A stretch of DNA of 64,000 bases, from contig NZ_CP085224.1 in assembly GCF_044803115.1 (NCBI RefSeq), positions 3,534,001-3,598,000 on the forward strand. Direction: 5' to 3'. Source of the stretch: Caenispirillum salinarum_A. GTDB lineage: Bacteria > Pseudomonadota > Alphaproteobacteria > Rhodospirillales > Rhodospirillaceae. Shown piece after piece: positions 20,339 through 28,466 of this stretch. The translations under genes and the position numbers were made by a program. The notes below the pieces were generated by a model. It was not told the DNA's origin. It made no database searches and saw only the letters and a program-made list of their open reading frames with translations. How positions within the stretch are numbered: the first letter of the stretch is position 1; each line of letters begins with the position of its first letter.

Positions 20339-21757
20339 ATGACGACCGATCTATCCAGCCCGATGATGCAGACAACGGCACCGTCGAAATCGCACACCGA
20401 CGACACCGACGACCTGATGTCGGGACCGACCGGGAGCGCCCGCCCACAGCCGCCGTCGGGCGGCATGGGCGGGCTTGCCGCGCCGGGCCTCACCAGCGGC
20501 GAGAGCGCCATGGCCACCGGCGAGGTGGCGGGTGACGCCGTCGCCATAACCTCCGGTGAGAGCACGGCTCAGGCCGGCGCGCACGACGAGGTCGGCAGCC
20601 CGGAGGGGGCCGAGGCGGGTGAGGAATTCCTGGAGGCCTCTCCGACGCAATTGTACGGCGAGGCGGGCGCGGAGTCCGCCTTCGAGGACCTGCGCGGGAT
20701 CGAGGGCTTCGAGGAGCCCATGGCGGGCGCCGAATCCGATCCGCTGCAACAGCCCGCCCTGCTGGATGCGGGCGACATGCACCGGGTCGAGGCAGAGCCT
20801 GAGTTCCTGGGCGCGCTTCTCGGGGCCGTGGTCCCGACGCTGGTGTCGACGGTGGGGCCGGCGATCGGAAAGGCGGTGATGGGCCGCCTGACGCCCAGGA
20901 CGCGCAAGCACGTCCGGCGGATCGCAAAGGGCGGTGCCGCGGTTGCCGCCGCGGCAGCGAAGGGAAGCCGCAAGAACCGCATTCTGGCGCTGATCGCAAA
21001 GCTGCTGGAGAGCGCCGAAGCCGCACCGGGCGGCGAGAGCATGGGGAACGTCGATCCGGCCATCGTCGAGGAAACGGCGGCGGTGCTGGAGATCATCATC
21101 GGCACCGACGACCGCGTCCGCATCACGTCGACGTCCCGCGTCCCCTGGCGCTGGACCTGCGCCCTGCGCATCCAGTTCCCCAGCGGTTCGACCTTCCGGG
21201 GCACGGGTTTCCTGATCGGTCCGCGCGCGCTCGCCACGGCCGGCCACTGCGTCTACATGCACGACCACGGCGGATGGGCCCGGAAGATCGAGGTCATCCC
21301 GGCCGCGGACGGGGCTCTCAAGCCTTATGGAATGGCGACGGCGGCATCCCTGCGCTCGGTGGGCGGCTGGGTCAACCAGCGGCGGCCGGAAAGCGACTAC
21401 GGTTGCATCGTCCTGCCCAACGGAAGCTTCGGCGGACGCAATCTGGGCAGCTTCGGCTTCGCCGCCTTCCCGGCCTCGACGATCCTGGCGCAGTCGGCCG
21501 TCGTCGCGGGTTACCCCGGCGACAAGCCTTTCGCGGAGTTGTGGGGCATGGCCCGGCGTGTGAAGGCCGTGACCGGCAAGACACTCGTCTACGACACCGA
21601 TACAATGGGCGGACAGAGCGGCGCGCCCGTTTACATCAAGCGCAACGGCAATCGCTATGTCGTCGGCATTCACAACTATGGCGCCGCCAACGGCAACATG
21701 GCGACCCGCGTCACGCAGCCGGTCTACCAGCGGCTGCTGGGCTGGAGCAAGCTGTGA
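20339..21757 (+). CDS. Trypsin/V8-like serine protease with long N-terminal extension
   Basis: A 472-aa protein. Residues about 268-470 form a chymotrypsin-fold peptidase of the V8/glutamyl-endopeptidase-like type: FRGTGFLIGPRALATAGHC (His303), ESDYGCIVL (Asp353) and DTMGGQSGAPVY (Ser427). Before it lies an acidic, low-complexity segment (1-150), then a hydrophobic Ala/Gly/Val stretch (about 157-181) and a basic patch (RLTPRTRKHVRR). There is no N-terminal signal peptide. The hydrophobic stretch might insert into a membrane, or the protein may be exported by a route that needs no Sec signal; both are inference. A strong GGAGGAGGA ribosome site precedes the ATG. Confidence 0.82.
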   Translation: MTTDLSSPMMQTTAPSKSHTDDTDDLMSGPTGSARPQPPSGGMGGLAAPGLTSGESAMATGEVAGDAVAITSGESTAQAGAHDEVGSPEGAEAGEEFLEASPTQLYGEAGAESAFEDLRGIEGFEEPMAGAESDPLQQPALLDAGDMHRVEAEPEFLGALLGAVVPTLVSTVGPAIGKAVMGRLTPRTRKHVRRIAKGGAAVAAAAAKGSRKNRILALIAKLLESAEAAPGGESMGNVDPAIVEETAAVLEIIIGTDDRVRITSTSRVPWRWTCALRIQFPSGSTFRGTGFLIGPRALATAGHCVYMHDHGGWARKIEVIPAADGALKPYGMATAASLRSVGGWVNQRRPESDYGCIVLPNGSFGGRNLGSFGFAAFPASTILAQSAVVAGYPGDKPFAELWGMARRVKAVTGKTLVYDTDTMGGQSGAPVYIKRNGNRYVVGIHNYGAANGNMATRVTQPVYQRLLGWSKL

Positions 21758-21837
21758 CACGAAGCAGGCGCTAAGGAACGGCCGCGTCGCAGCCTTCGGG
21801 CGCGGCGCGGCCGCCGTACCGGAGCAGGAGGCAGGCC

Positions 21838-22548
21838 ATGAACGGCGGCTTATGCGGACAGGTTGTTCTGGCGGAAGCCCTTTCCCCGTTGGAGGGAGCC
21901 AAGGTGACGCTCCTGCGGGACGACGGAGCACCCTTCGATCCGGACGACAGCGGCGCCGTGGTGGATGTTCTGGGCTTCCCGCCGCGCATCGCGGCCATCA
22001 CCGACGCCATCGGCGGGTTCTGCTTCGACGGGTTGCGGCCGGGGCCATGGCTTTTGCGCGTGTTCGGCGGTGACGGACGCGAGCTGGCGCTTCGCCACCT
22101 CGTCGTCCACGACAACGCGCTGACCCAGATGACGCTGGAAGTGTCCGGCGGAGGCAAGGCGCTCCCTGACCCCCTGATCGAGGTTGAACCGAAGCCGGAG
22201 CCGGCGCCGTCCGGCGAGCCGGCTCCCGACATCGCCCCGGAGCCGCCGATCGATCCCCCGCGGCAAGCCGCCGATCGCGGCACGGGACGCCTGCTCGGCC
22301 ACGTCGTCTGGTCGGACGGCAGCGGAGCGGTGGCCGATGCCGCGGTCACCGTCGCCCAGGCCGCGGGGCCGGCACCGGACATCGCGCCCCTTACCGATGC
22401 CGATGGCCGGTTCCTTCTAACGGCCTTGCCGTCTGGTCACTGGGTCCTTCAGGCGATGGCCCCGGACGGACGAACCGGCCGAGCCCATGCCGCTGTTCGC
22501 GCCGACGAGACGACAGAGGTCGTCATACGAGTAGCAGCAGTGGATTGA
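21838..22548 (+). CDS. Protein with two carboxypeptidase-regulatory-like beta domains
   Basis: A 236-aa protein with two copies of a transthyretin/CarboxypepD_reg-like beta-sandwich: residues 1-100 (GQVVLAEALSPLEGAKVTLL ... GGFCFDGLRPGPWLLRVF) and about 150-235 (GRLLGHVVWSDGSGAVADAA ... GRFLLTALPSGHWVLQA). They are joined by a Pro/Glu-rich linker (about 115-145). Such modules are usually adhesion or binding domains, not enzymes. No signal peptide is visible, as for the protease 80 bp upstream; the two look like one transcription unit and may be exported or act together. Confidence 0.65.
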   Translation: MNGGLCGQVVLAEALSPLEGAKVTLLRDDGAPFDPDDSGAVVDVLGFPPRIAAITDAIGGFCFDGLRPGPWLLRVFGGDGRELALRHLVVHDNALTQMTLEVSGGGKALPDPLIEVEPKPEPAPSGEPAPDIAPEPPIDPPRQAADRGTGRLLGHVVWSDGSGAVADAAVTVAQAAGPAPDIAPLTDADGRFLLTALPSGHWVLQAMAPDGRTGRAHAAVRADETTEVVIRVAAVD

Positions 22549-22813
22549 CGGGCCGCAGCTGTGAACGAAACGACGCCCGAGGCGATAGCGTCCACGTTCC
22601 ACACCGCCCTGCACGCCACGCATCCGGCGCCGCACGCGCGCCTGGACCGCCTCTGCGCTCCACCGGCAGCCGGACCGGTTGCTGGATACGCCGAGGCGGC
22701 GGACCATGGCATTCACCTCCGTCAAGGGCCCGCGCGAGGCCCCATGTCAGCATCGGGGATTGGACGTGCTGTCCGGCGCGACCTCCGCGATACCGCAAGC
22801 ATGGAGCCGTCAC

Positions 22814-23125
22814 ATGATCCTTTCCCGCACAGTCTTCTCCTCCGCCCTGATGGCGGCGTGCATCGTTACGGCCGTTCCGACCCAGGCGCAGGAGACAAGC
22901 GATTCATGGCTACCGACCCTGATCACTGAGACGCCGGAGGAGGGTTTCGATCTCGCGGTCTCCATGGCACGGAAAGCGGTCAAGAGCACCCAGCCCGATG
23001 TCGACGCCCTGCACAAGCTGCGCCCGGCCTACTCGCACGATCCCGAGAGCCTGATCAGCGTATCGGGCGTGGTCGCCGACTACTTCAACACGATTGCCCA
23101 GGCCAACGACTTCTGGCGCGATTAG
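22814..23125 (+). CDS. Small exported protein of unknown function
   Basis: A 103-aa product with a clear signal peptide (residues 1-25, ILSRTVFSSALMAACIVTAV ... TQA, cleavage before QET) and a mature part of about 78 residues rich in acidic and polar residues. I do not recognise a family. The ATG at 22814 is chosen because the signal peptide begins there and GGAG lies 8 bp upstream; the same frame is open from 22679, but that extension would hide the signal peptide. The 265 bp before it (22549-22813) hold no convincing gene. Confidence 0.55.
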   Translation: MILSRTVFSSALMAACIVTAVPTQAQETSDSWLPTLITETPEEGFDLAVSMARKAVKSTQPDVDALHKLRPAYSHDPESLISVSGVVADYFNTIAQANDFWRD

Positions 23126-23174
23126 CGGGAAGACGCTCCCCAAGCTCCGTTGCCGGGAGAGCATCCCGAGGATT

Positions 23175-23220
23175 GGGACGCCCTTTCATAAGAAGAAGGC
23201 GGGCGTCCCCGGCCCCGCCT
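23175..23220 (+). terminator. Alternative hairpins after the small exported protein
   Basis: GGGACGCCC (23175-23183) can pair with GGGCGTCCC (23201-23209), or AGGCGGG (23197-23203) with CCCGCCT (23214-23220); the two are mutually exclusive. This lies between convergent genes and probably terminates one or both. Confidence 0.4.
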
Positions 23221-23308
23221 GACGACGGCGAAGCTCCCTGCCGTCCGTGACCTTGCCTCGGATCGCGGTTGCCCGGTGAATACGACGTCAGTTGCGGCGC
23301 CAAGAAGA

Positions 23309-24073
23309 TCATCCGGCCGGGCGGCCGGCGGAAGCACCGCCGCGTGCGCCCGAGACCGAGGCCGTGACGACCCCGGAGGCGAGCCACAGCCCACAGCCCC
23401 CGACCAATGCGGTGATCGCGCCAGGGAGGGCGAGGCCTGCCACGATCAGCGTTGCACCCGCAGCGGAGAGCCCTCTTGCGATACCGAAGGGTCCGGCGGG
23501 CATGGCTTGGGCCGCGACCCCGAGAGTGAGCGCGGCCAGCGCCGCGCGCTGCAAGGCGAGGCTGCCTGCCGCGGCTCCGGCCGCCGCAAGGGACAGCCCG
23601 ACGACGAGAAACACCAGCATGCCGCTTGGAACGGGCCGTTTGGCAGTCGCAAACAAGGCAGCAGCCCCGGCAGCCGTGGCGAACCAGGCACTGTCAGCCG
23701 TTCCGTACCGCCAGACCTCCCAGTGCAGCAGCATCGCCGACGCCGCCAGAGCTGCCAGCGCGAGCCTCGCCGGCAGCGGGCGCGCGGTCTTTGCGGCAAG
23801 CACGGCCACCAGGACCGGAAGGGCGGCCGCGGCACCGGCGGCCACGAGCACGGACGGCTCGGCCATGAAGGTCGCCACCAGGCGCCCCGGAAGCCAAGCG
23901 GCCACGATCGCGAGCGCGGAGCGCAACCGTATGCCGCCGGTGCTCAGGGCCACGAGAAGGGGCACGGCTCCGAACTGGATTTCGTGCACCAGCCAGCCCT
24001 GCGCCCCCAAGGCAGACGGCGCGGCGACGAGCCCGAGATGCCACGGCACGTAGAGGCCGCCGCAGACGATCAT
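23309..24073 (-). pseudogene. NnrS-like membrane protein, 5' end removed at IS66
   Basis: The minus strand encodes about 255 residues of a polytopic membrane protein (seven or more hydrophobic segments) resembling NnrS, the haem-copper membrane protein family linked to nitrosative stress: LVHEIQFGAVPLLVALSTGG recalls the NnrS WHVHEMLFGF segment. Family members are near 400 aa, with about 30 more residues before this point and better-conserved histidines later. The coding frame runs directly into the IS66 left end at 24075; the ATG at 24071-24073 is the first host codon left. A shortened protein could be made if the element supplies a promoter. The NnrS assignment is tentative. Confidence 0.5.
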
Positions 24074-24074
24074 C

Positions 24075-24096
24075 GTAAGCGGGGCTCCTCCCCCAC
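24075..24096 (+). repeat. Left terminal inverted repeat of IS66 copy 1
   Basis: It begins GTAAGCGGGGCTCC and is complementary to the right end at 18 of 22 positions. GTAA-type termini are typical of IS66 elements. Confidence 0.85.
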
Positions 24097-24160
24097 CTGT
24101 TGACGAAGCGAGCTCTGCCGCATCGTGATCGCTTTCCGAGGCGAGCGAGGTGCGGCCACG

Positions 24161-24595
24161 ATGGATGACGACAGACTTGATGCCTGGCTTGGAGACAGAG
24201 ATGAAGCCAGGCCTTATCAGCGGGTGGAGGTCATCACTGGCCGCCGGCAGCGCCGACGGTGGACGGCGGATGAGAAAGCGGAGATCGTGGCAGCGAGCGC
24301 GAAACCGGGCGCCTGCATCTCGGACGTGGCGAGGCGGTACGGGGTGAACCGCGGCCTGCTGACGGTGTGGCGACGGGATGCCGGCATCGCCAAGGGAACC
24401 GCGGTCGCAGCCGGCGATCCGTTCGCCGAGATGGTGGTCGAAGCTCCGAAACTGGAGGCGCGTCCGCCGCAGCCCGATGCACGGCGGCCGGGTCGCATCG
24501 ACGTCGTGGTCGATGGCGGGCATGCCGTGCTGTCGGGCGACGTCGATCCCGCCCTGGCGGTCGCCGTCATCGGCGCCCTGCGGAGGCCGCGGTGA
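24161..24595 (+). CDS. tnpA: IS66 transposase accessory protein TnpA
   Basis: A 144-aa helix-turn-helix protein: VEVITGRRQRRRWTADEKAE and SDVARRYGVNRGLLTVWRRD. In IS66 elements TnpA is required with TnpB for efficient transposition by TnpC. The start at 24161 (ATG) is preferred over 24125; the choice is not certain. Its stop overlaps the tnpB start. Confidence 0.88.
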   Translation: MDDDRLDAWLGDRDEARPYQRVEVITGRRQRRRWTADEKAEIVAASAKPGACISDVARRYGVNRGLLTVWRRDAGIAKGTAVAAGDPFAEMVVEAPKLEARPPQPDARRPGRIDVVVDGGHAVLSGDVDPALAVAVIGALRRPR

Positions 24596-24945
24596 TCGCG
24601 CCGCCGACGGGCGTGAAGGTGGTGCTCTGCACGCAGCCGGTGGATTTCCGCAAAGGACACGACGGTCTGGCGGCGGTCGTGCAGGAAGCCCTGCGGCGCG
24701 ATCCCTTCTGCGGCGACCTCTTCGTTTTCCGCTCGAAGCGGCTGGACAGGGTCAAGATCCTGGCGTGGGACGGCAGCGGCCTGTGCCTGTTCTACAAGCG
24801 GCTGGAGACCGGCCGCTTCACGTGGCCGCCGGTGCGTAACGGCGTCGTCACGGTGTCGCCGGCACAGATGGCGATGCTGCTCGAAGGGCTCGACTGGTCG
24901 CGCGTGCGGCGGCGGCCCGTGGAAACGCCGGAAGCCGCCTGTTGA
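24592..24945 (+). CDS. tnpB: IS66 accessory protein TnpB (Orf2)
   Basis: A 117-aa protein with the TnpB signature: VDFRKGHDGLAAVVQEAL, DPFCGDLFVFRSKRLDRVKI, LAWDGSGLCLFYKRLETGRF. It starts at a GTG overlapping the tnpA stop (GTGA), so the two are translationally coupled. Confidence 0.93.
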   Translation: MIAPPTGVKVVLCTQPVDFRKGHDGLAAVVQEALRRDPFCGDLFVFRSKRLDRVKILAWDGSGLCLFYKRLETGRFTWPPVRNGVVTVSPAQMAMLLEGLDWSRVRRRPVETPEAAC

Positions 24946-24993
24946 GCCGGTTTCCGGCTGGCCCGGCGCCTCCGGAGCGGGTAAAATCCGGCC

Positions 24994-26577
24994 ATGCCGC
25001 TCGACCTCGACACCCTGCCGACCGATGCCGCCGACCTGCGTCGGCTGGTTCTGGCTTTGGCCGAGGAGCGGGACGCGGCGACGGCTGAACGCGACGTCGA
25101 AAAGGACCGCGCCGACCGACTCGAACACCTTCTGGCGCAGTTGAAGCGGCTGATGTTCGGCCGGCGCTCCGAGAAGCTCGACCCCGACCAGTTGGCGCTC
25201 TCCTTCGAGGACCTGGAGCAGAGCATCGCCGCCGTCCATGCCGAGATGGATGCGGCCGCGCCGGTGGAGCGGCGCCGCCGGCGGACGGGTGACGAGCGGG
25301 CATCGCTGCCCAAGACCCTGCCCGAGATCGAGCGCGTCATCGACGTCGCGCCCGAGGACAAGGTCTGCCCCTGCTGCAACGGCGAGCGGCACGTGATCGG
25401 CGAGGACGTCAGCCGGCGGCTCGACGTCGTGCCGGTGCAGTACCGCATCCTCGTCACCCGGCGTCCGCGCTACGGCTGCCGGGCTTGCGAGACCGGCGTG
25501 GTGCAGGCGCCGGCGCCCGAGCATGTCGTGGCCTGCGGCCTGCCGACGGAGGCCCTGGTCGCCCAGGTGCTGATCGGCAAGTACGCCGACGGCCTGCCGC
25601 TCTATCGCCAGGCCCGTATCCTGGCCCGCCAGGGCATCGAGATCGACCGCTCGGTGCTGGCCGGCTGGGTCGGCCACGCATGCTGGTGGCTGAAGCCGCT
25701 GTACGACCGGCTGCGGCTGCACCTGCTGTCGTCGGCCAAGCTCTACGCCGACGAGACGCGCCTGCCGGTGCTCGACCCGGGGCGCGGCAGGACCAAGACG
25801 GCGCAGCTCTGGGCCTACGCCCGGGACGACCGGCCCTGGGGCGGCGGCGATCCGCCGGCGGTCGCCTATGTCTATGCCGTCGGCCGGGGCGCGGACCACG
25901 CGCGCGATCACCTCGGCGGTTTCGCCGGCATCCTCCAGGTGGACGGCTATGGTGCCTACAAGAGCCTCGTCACGGCGAAGGCCGGCGCCGCCTTGCCGCT
26001 GCCGATCACGCTCGCCTTCTGTTGGAGCCACCTGCGGCGCAAGTTCTACGAGCTTCATGTGAAGCAGGGCTCGCCGGTGGCCGAGGAAGCCCTGCGCCGG
26101 ATCGCCGAACTGTACCGCATCGAGAGCGAGATCCGCGGTCAGGCGGCGGAGGAGCGCCAAGCCAAACGGGCCGCTCGGACCCGCCCCCTGGTGGAGAGCA
26201 TGCGGACCTGGATCGACGCCCAGCTCGCCCGCGTGTCCGGCAAGGCGCCGCTCGCCGAGATCCTGCGCTACGCCGTCAACCACTGGGACGGCCTCTGCGT
26301 CTTCCTCGACGACGGCCGTGTCGAGATGGACACCAATGCCGTCGAACGTTGCATCAGGCCAGTGACTCTGGTCAGGAAAAATTCGCTATTCGCCGGTTCC
26401 GACGGCGGCGGCGACCACTGGGCCATCGTCGCGTCCCTCATCGAGACGGCGAAGCTGAACGACGTCGAGCCCTTCGCCTATCTGAAGAGCGTCATCGAGA
26501 CGATCGTCACGGACTTCCCCGCATGCCGGCTGGACGAGCTCCTCCCCTGGAATTGGGAGGCCGCCGTCAACGGCTGA
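24994..26577 (+). CDS. tnpC: IS66 transposase TnpC
   Basis: A 527-aa transposase. The N-terminal coiled-coil and LMFGRRSEKLDPDQL segment, the zinc-finger-like CPCCNGERHVIGEDVSRRLD, the catalytic DDE core (LYADETRLPVLDPGRGRTKT; LQVDGYGAYKSLV; CWSHLRRKF) and the C-terminal AVERCIRPVTLVRKNSLFAG are all present without frameshift. The protein looks intact. Confidence 0.95.
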   Translation: MPLDLDTLPTDAADLRRLVLALAEERDAATAERDVEKDRADRLEHLLAQLKRLMFGRRSEKLDPDQLALSFEDLEQSIAAVHAEMDAAAPVERRRRRTGDERASLPKTLPEIERVIDVAPEDKVCPCCNGERHVIGEDVSRRLDVVPVQYRILVTRRPRYGCRACETGVVQAPAPEHVVACGLPTEALVAQVLIGKYADGLPLYRQARILARQGIEIDRSVLAGWVGHACWWLKPLYDRLRLHLLSSAKLYADETRLPVLDPGRGRTKTAQLWAYARDDRPWGGGDPPAVAYVYAVGRGADHARDHLGGFAGILQVDGYGAYKSLVTAKAGAALPLPITLAFCWSHLRRKFYELHVKQGSPVAEEALRRIAELYRIESEIRGQAAEERQAKRAARTRPLVESMRTWIDAQLARVSGKAPLAEILRYAVNHWDGLCVFLDDGRVEMDTNAVERCIRPVTLVRKNSLFAGSDGGGDHWAIVASLIETAKLNDVEPFAYLKSVIETIVTDFPACRLDELLPWNWEAAVNG

Positions 26578-26582
26578 TCAGT

Positions 26583-26604
26583 GTGGGCAACAAGCCCCGC
26601 TTAC
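26583..26604 (-). repeat. Right terminal inverted repeat of IS66 copy 1
   Basis: Read from the end inward on the minus strand it begins GTAAGCGGGGCTTG. The element ends at the C at 26604. Confidence 0.85.
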
Positions 26605-26646
26605 GATGGGGCGGCCGCCGCTCTTTGAAATTGTGAGATCATGGCC

Positions 26647-27444
26647 CTACGGGCATCTTTGGGGCCATCCGGACGTGATGGCCTGCATCACGACATCGTT
26701 GACGTCGACGCCGGCATCGGCGAAGAGAGCCTTCCTGAGGGGGGCCATGCGTTCGGCCACCAGCGCTTCGTGCTGGTCCATGTGCTCGCCAATTCGATCC
26801 ATGTCCCGGCTCAACCACATAAGAGTAACAGGCCGGACGAACCCCACGGCATCCCGCTCGACCCAGTGAACGCGATAGGTCAGATCATCGCCCTTGTCAT
26901 ACTCCCGAGCCAGGACCTCGATGGTATCGCCCGCGGGGATGTGGGCCAGCTGGGCAAGCAGCGCCATCGAGCCCTCGAATGTGCCGTCACTGTCCATGGC
27001 CGGGCTGATGACGCTCTCCTCTTCCAGCTCCACGACATCGCCGGGCTGCAAGGCCTCGTGCGGGTTCGCACCGATCTTGCGGGTGGCGGCGAGCACAGCC
27101 TCTTCATTCGCTGCGTCGTACTGGCAGTAGCGCTTGAAGGCCTCCTCGCTGTCGACGGCAAATTCACCATCGGCGGGGCTTCGCTCATTGGCCTTGACGG
27201 GTTGAGACGTCTGGACGGCGGCTGCGCCGCCCTTTTCGTCCGCTGCCTTTGGCGCATCTGCAGCCGGGACATCGGGAGCCGTTGCGGCGCTCAGGATGGC
27301 ACCCATGACGAGGACGGCCCCGTAGACAGCACCGGCCCGCGCACGGGTTTTGGTGGCCCCCGGAACGACCAGGCTCGGCTTTATCACGCCCACTACAAGC
27401 CCGATCAGGCCCAAGAGCGTCAGAAGCCCTGCGAACGCATACAT
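26647..27444 (-). CDS. Membrane-anchored protein of unknown function
   Basis: A 265-aa protein with two N-terminal hydrophobic segments (FAGLLTLLGLIGLVVGVI and a second at about residues 36-54), a short Ala-rich linker and a soluble part of about 190 residues that is acidic and contains GDVVELEEESVISPAMDSDG and YDKGDDLTYRVHWVE. I recognise no family. The ATG at 27444 follows a GAGGAG ribosome site at 7 bp; a TTG five codons upstream is less likely. It lies between two IS66 elements, with its 3' end 42 bp from the left one. Confidence 0.65.
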   Translation of the reverse strand: MYAFAGLLTLLGLIGLVVGVIKPSLVVPGATKTRARAGAVYGAVLVMGAILSAATAPDVPAADAPKAADEKGGAAAVQTSQPVKANERSPADGEFAVDSEEAFKRYCQYDAANEEAVLAATRKIGANPHEALQPGDVVELEEESVISPAMDSDGTFEGSMALLAQLAHIPAGDTIEVLAREYDKGDDLTYRVHWVERDAVGFVRPVTLMWLSRDMDRIGEHMDQHEALVAERMAPLRKALFADAGVDVNDVVMQAITSGWPQRCP

Positions 27445-27612
27445 GACGATACTCCTCAAAGAAATACACGCGGAAGGAGCATGACCCGGAAGGTGGATGG
27501 GCGCAATCCATAACGGGTAGCAGCGTTATCCGAGACGGGTGGCTGGGACATTCAGACGGGAGCAGATCGGCGTCGATGGCGCAAGAAAGCCGCTCCACGA
27601 CCATCTGTCGCA

Positions 27613-27620
27613 CGCTCCAA
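27613..27620. repeat. Target-site duplication, left copy (IS66 copy 2)
   Basis: CGCTCCAA, repeated exactly at 30104-30111 on the other side of the element. Eight base pairs is the IS66 family duplication length. Confidence 0.92.
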
Positions 27621-27714
27621 GTAACCGTCTTCTGACGGCTGCCTTGGCGCCGACGTCCCGATAGTGCTGACTTCGTCGATCTTGGAGTGGATCGGCGGAT
27701 GGAGCGAGTTGCTT

Positions 27715-28062
27715 ATGGCCTACGATGGTAGTCAGCCTCCGGCGCGGCGACGGACATGGCCCCGGGCAGACAAGGAGCGGATGGTCAGAGAGGTTGCCGA
27801 GAGCGGCCTTTCGGTGGCCGCAGTGGCGCGGCGGAATGGTGTTCATCCCTGCGTCCTCGGGCGCTGGTGCCGGAAGACAGCTCCGGCCGCACCCGGCTTT
27901 CTGCCCGTCCAGGTGACGGCACCGGAGGAGGCGGCCGCTCGCGTGCCCGAGGAACCGTCTCCGGTCGAGATCGTGCTCACCAACGGGCGCCGCCTGATCG
28001 TGCCGGCCACCATCGCGCCACCCCGGTTGCGGACGCTGGTCGCGGCCCTGGAGGGGGCATGA
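27715..28062 (+). CDS. tnpA: IS66 transposase accessory protein TnpA (copy 2)
   Basis: A 115-aa protein with a helix-turn-helix (LSVAAVARRNGVHPCVLGRW) and the C-terminal VEIVLTNGRRLIVPATIAPP typical of TnpA. The ATG at 27715 is preferred over a GTG at 27664. The stop overlaps the tnpB start (ATGA). Confidence 0.88.
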   Translation: MAYDGSQPPARRRTWPRADKERMVREVAESGLSVAAVARRNGVHPCVLGRWCRKTAPAAPGFLPVQVTAPEEAAARVPEEPSPVEIVLTNGRRLIVPATIAPPRLRTLVAALEGA

Positions 28063-28406
28063 TCGCCGTTCCGCCGGGCGTGCGTGTCTACCTGGCGCTC
28101 GGCCGGACCGACATGCGAAAGGGCATGCCCGGCCTCGCCATGCTGGTGCAGGAGGTCCTGAAGAAGGACCCGTTCTCGGGGCACCTGTTCGTCTTCCGCG
28201 GGCGGCGTGGCGACCTGGTCAAGATCCTCGCCTGGGACGGCCAGGGCTTCTGCCTGTTCACCAAGCGGCTGGAGAAGGGACGCTTCGTCTGGCCGTCGGC
28301 GGAGGGCGGCGTGGCGGCGCTGACGCCGGCCCAGTTGAGCATGCTGATCGAGGGCATCGACTGGCGCATGCCGACGCGGACATGGCGGCCGGAGACAGCC
28401 GGCTGA
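28059..28406 (+). CDS. tnpB: IS66 accessory protein TnpB (copy 2)
   Basis: A 115-aa protein: VRVYLALGRTDMRKGMPGLA, KKDPFSGHLFVFRGRRGDLV, LAWDGQGFCLFTKRLEKGRF. It is the same family as the TnpB at 24592 but clearly divergent, so the two elements are different IS66 members. Confidence 0.94.
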   Translation: MIAVPPGVRVYLALGRTDMRKGMPGLAMLVQEVLKKDPFSGHLFVFRGRRGDLVKILAWDGQGFCLFTKRLEKGRFVWPSAEGGVAALTPAQLSMLIEGIDWRMPTRTWRPETAG

Positions 28407-28466
28407 CGAGCCCCGGAAGGCGCCGAAATCCTTGGTTTTTAGGGCTTCTGCGGCTAGAATCCGGCC

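Larger units (their letters stand above)
24075..26604 (+). mobile_element. IS66-family insertion sequence (left copy)
   Basis: A 2.53-kb element with tnpA-tnpB-tnpC in the usual order. Its ends begin GTAAGCGGGGCT and are inverted repeats matching at 18 of the first 22 positions. The 8-bp flanks, CGATCATC on the left and GATGGGGC on the right, do not match, so no target duplication remains. That and the broken gene on the left indicate a deletion or recombination after insertion. It differs clearly in sequence from the second IS66 element 1 kb away. Confidence 0.9.

Noticed and set aside
22561..22929. Possible 122-aa gene with GTG start after the beta-domain protein
   Set aside because: It overlaps the signal peptide of the small exported protein in another frame and has no recognisable motif; I keep the shorter gene at 22814.
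20339..23125. Prophage or phage-tail fragment
   Set aside because: No phage structural, integrase or lysis gene is nearby; only a protease and small accessory proteins are present.
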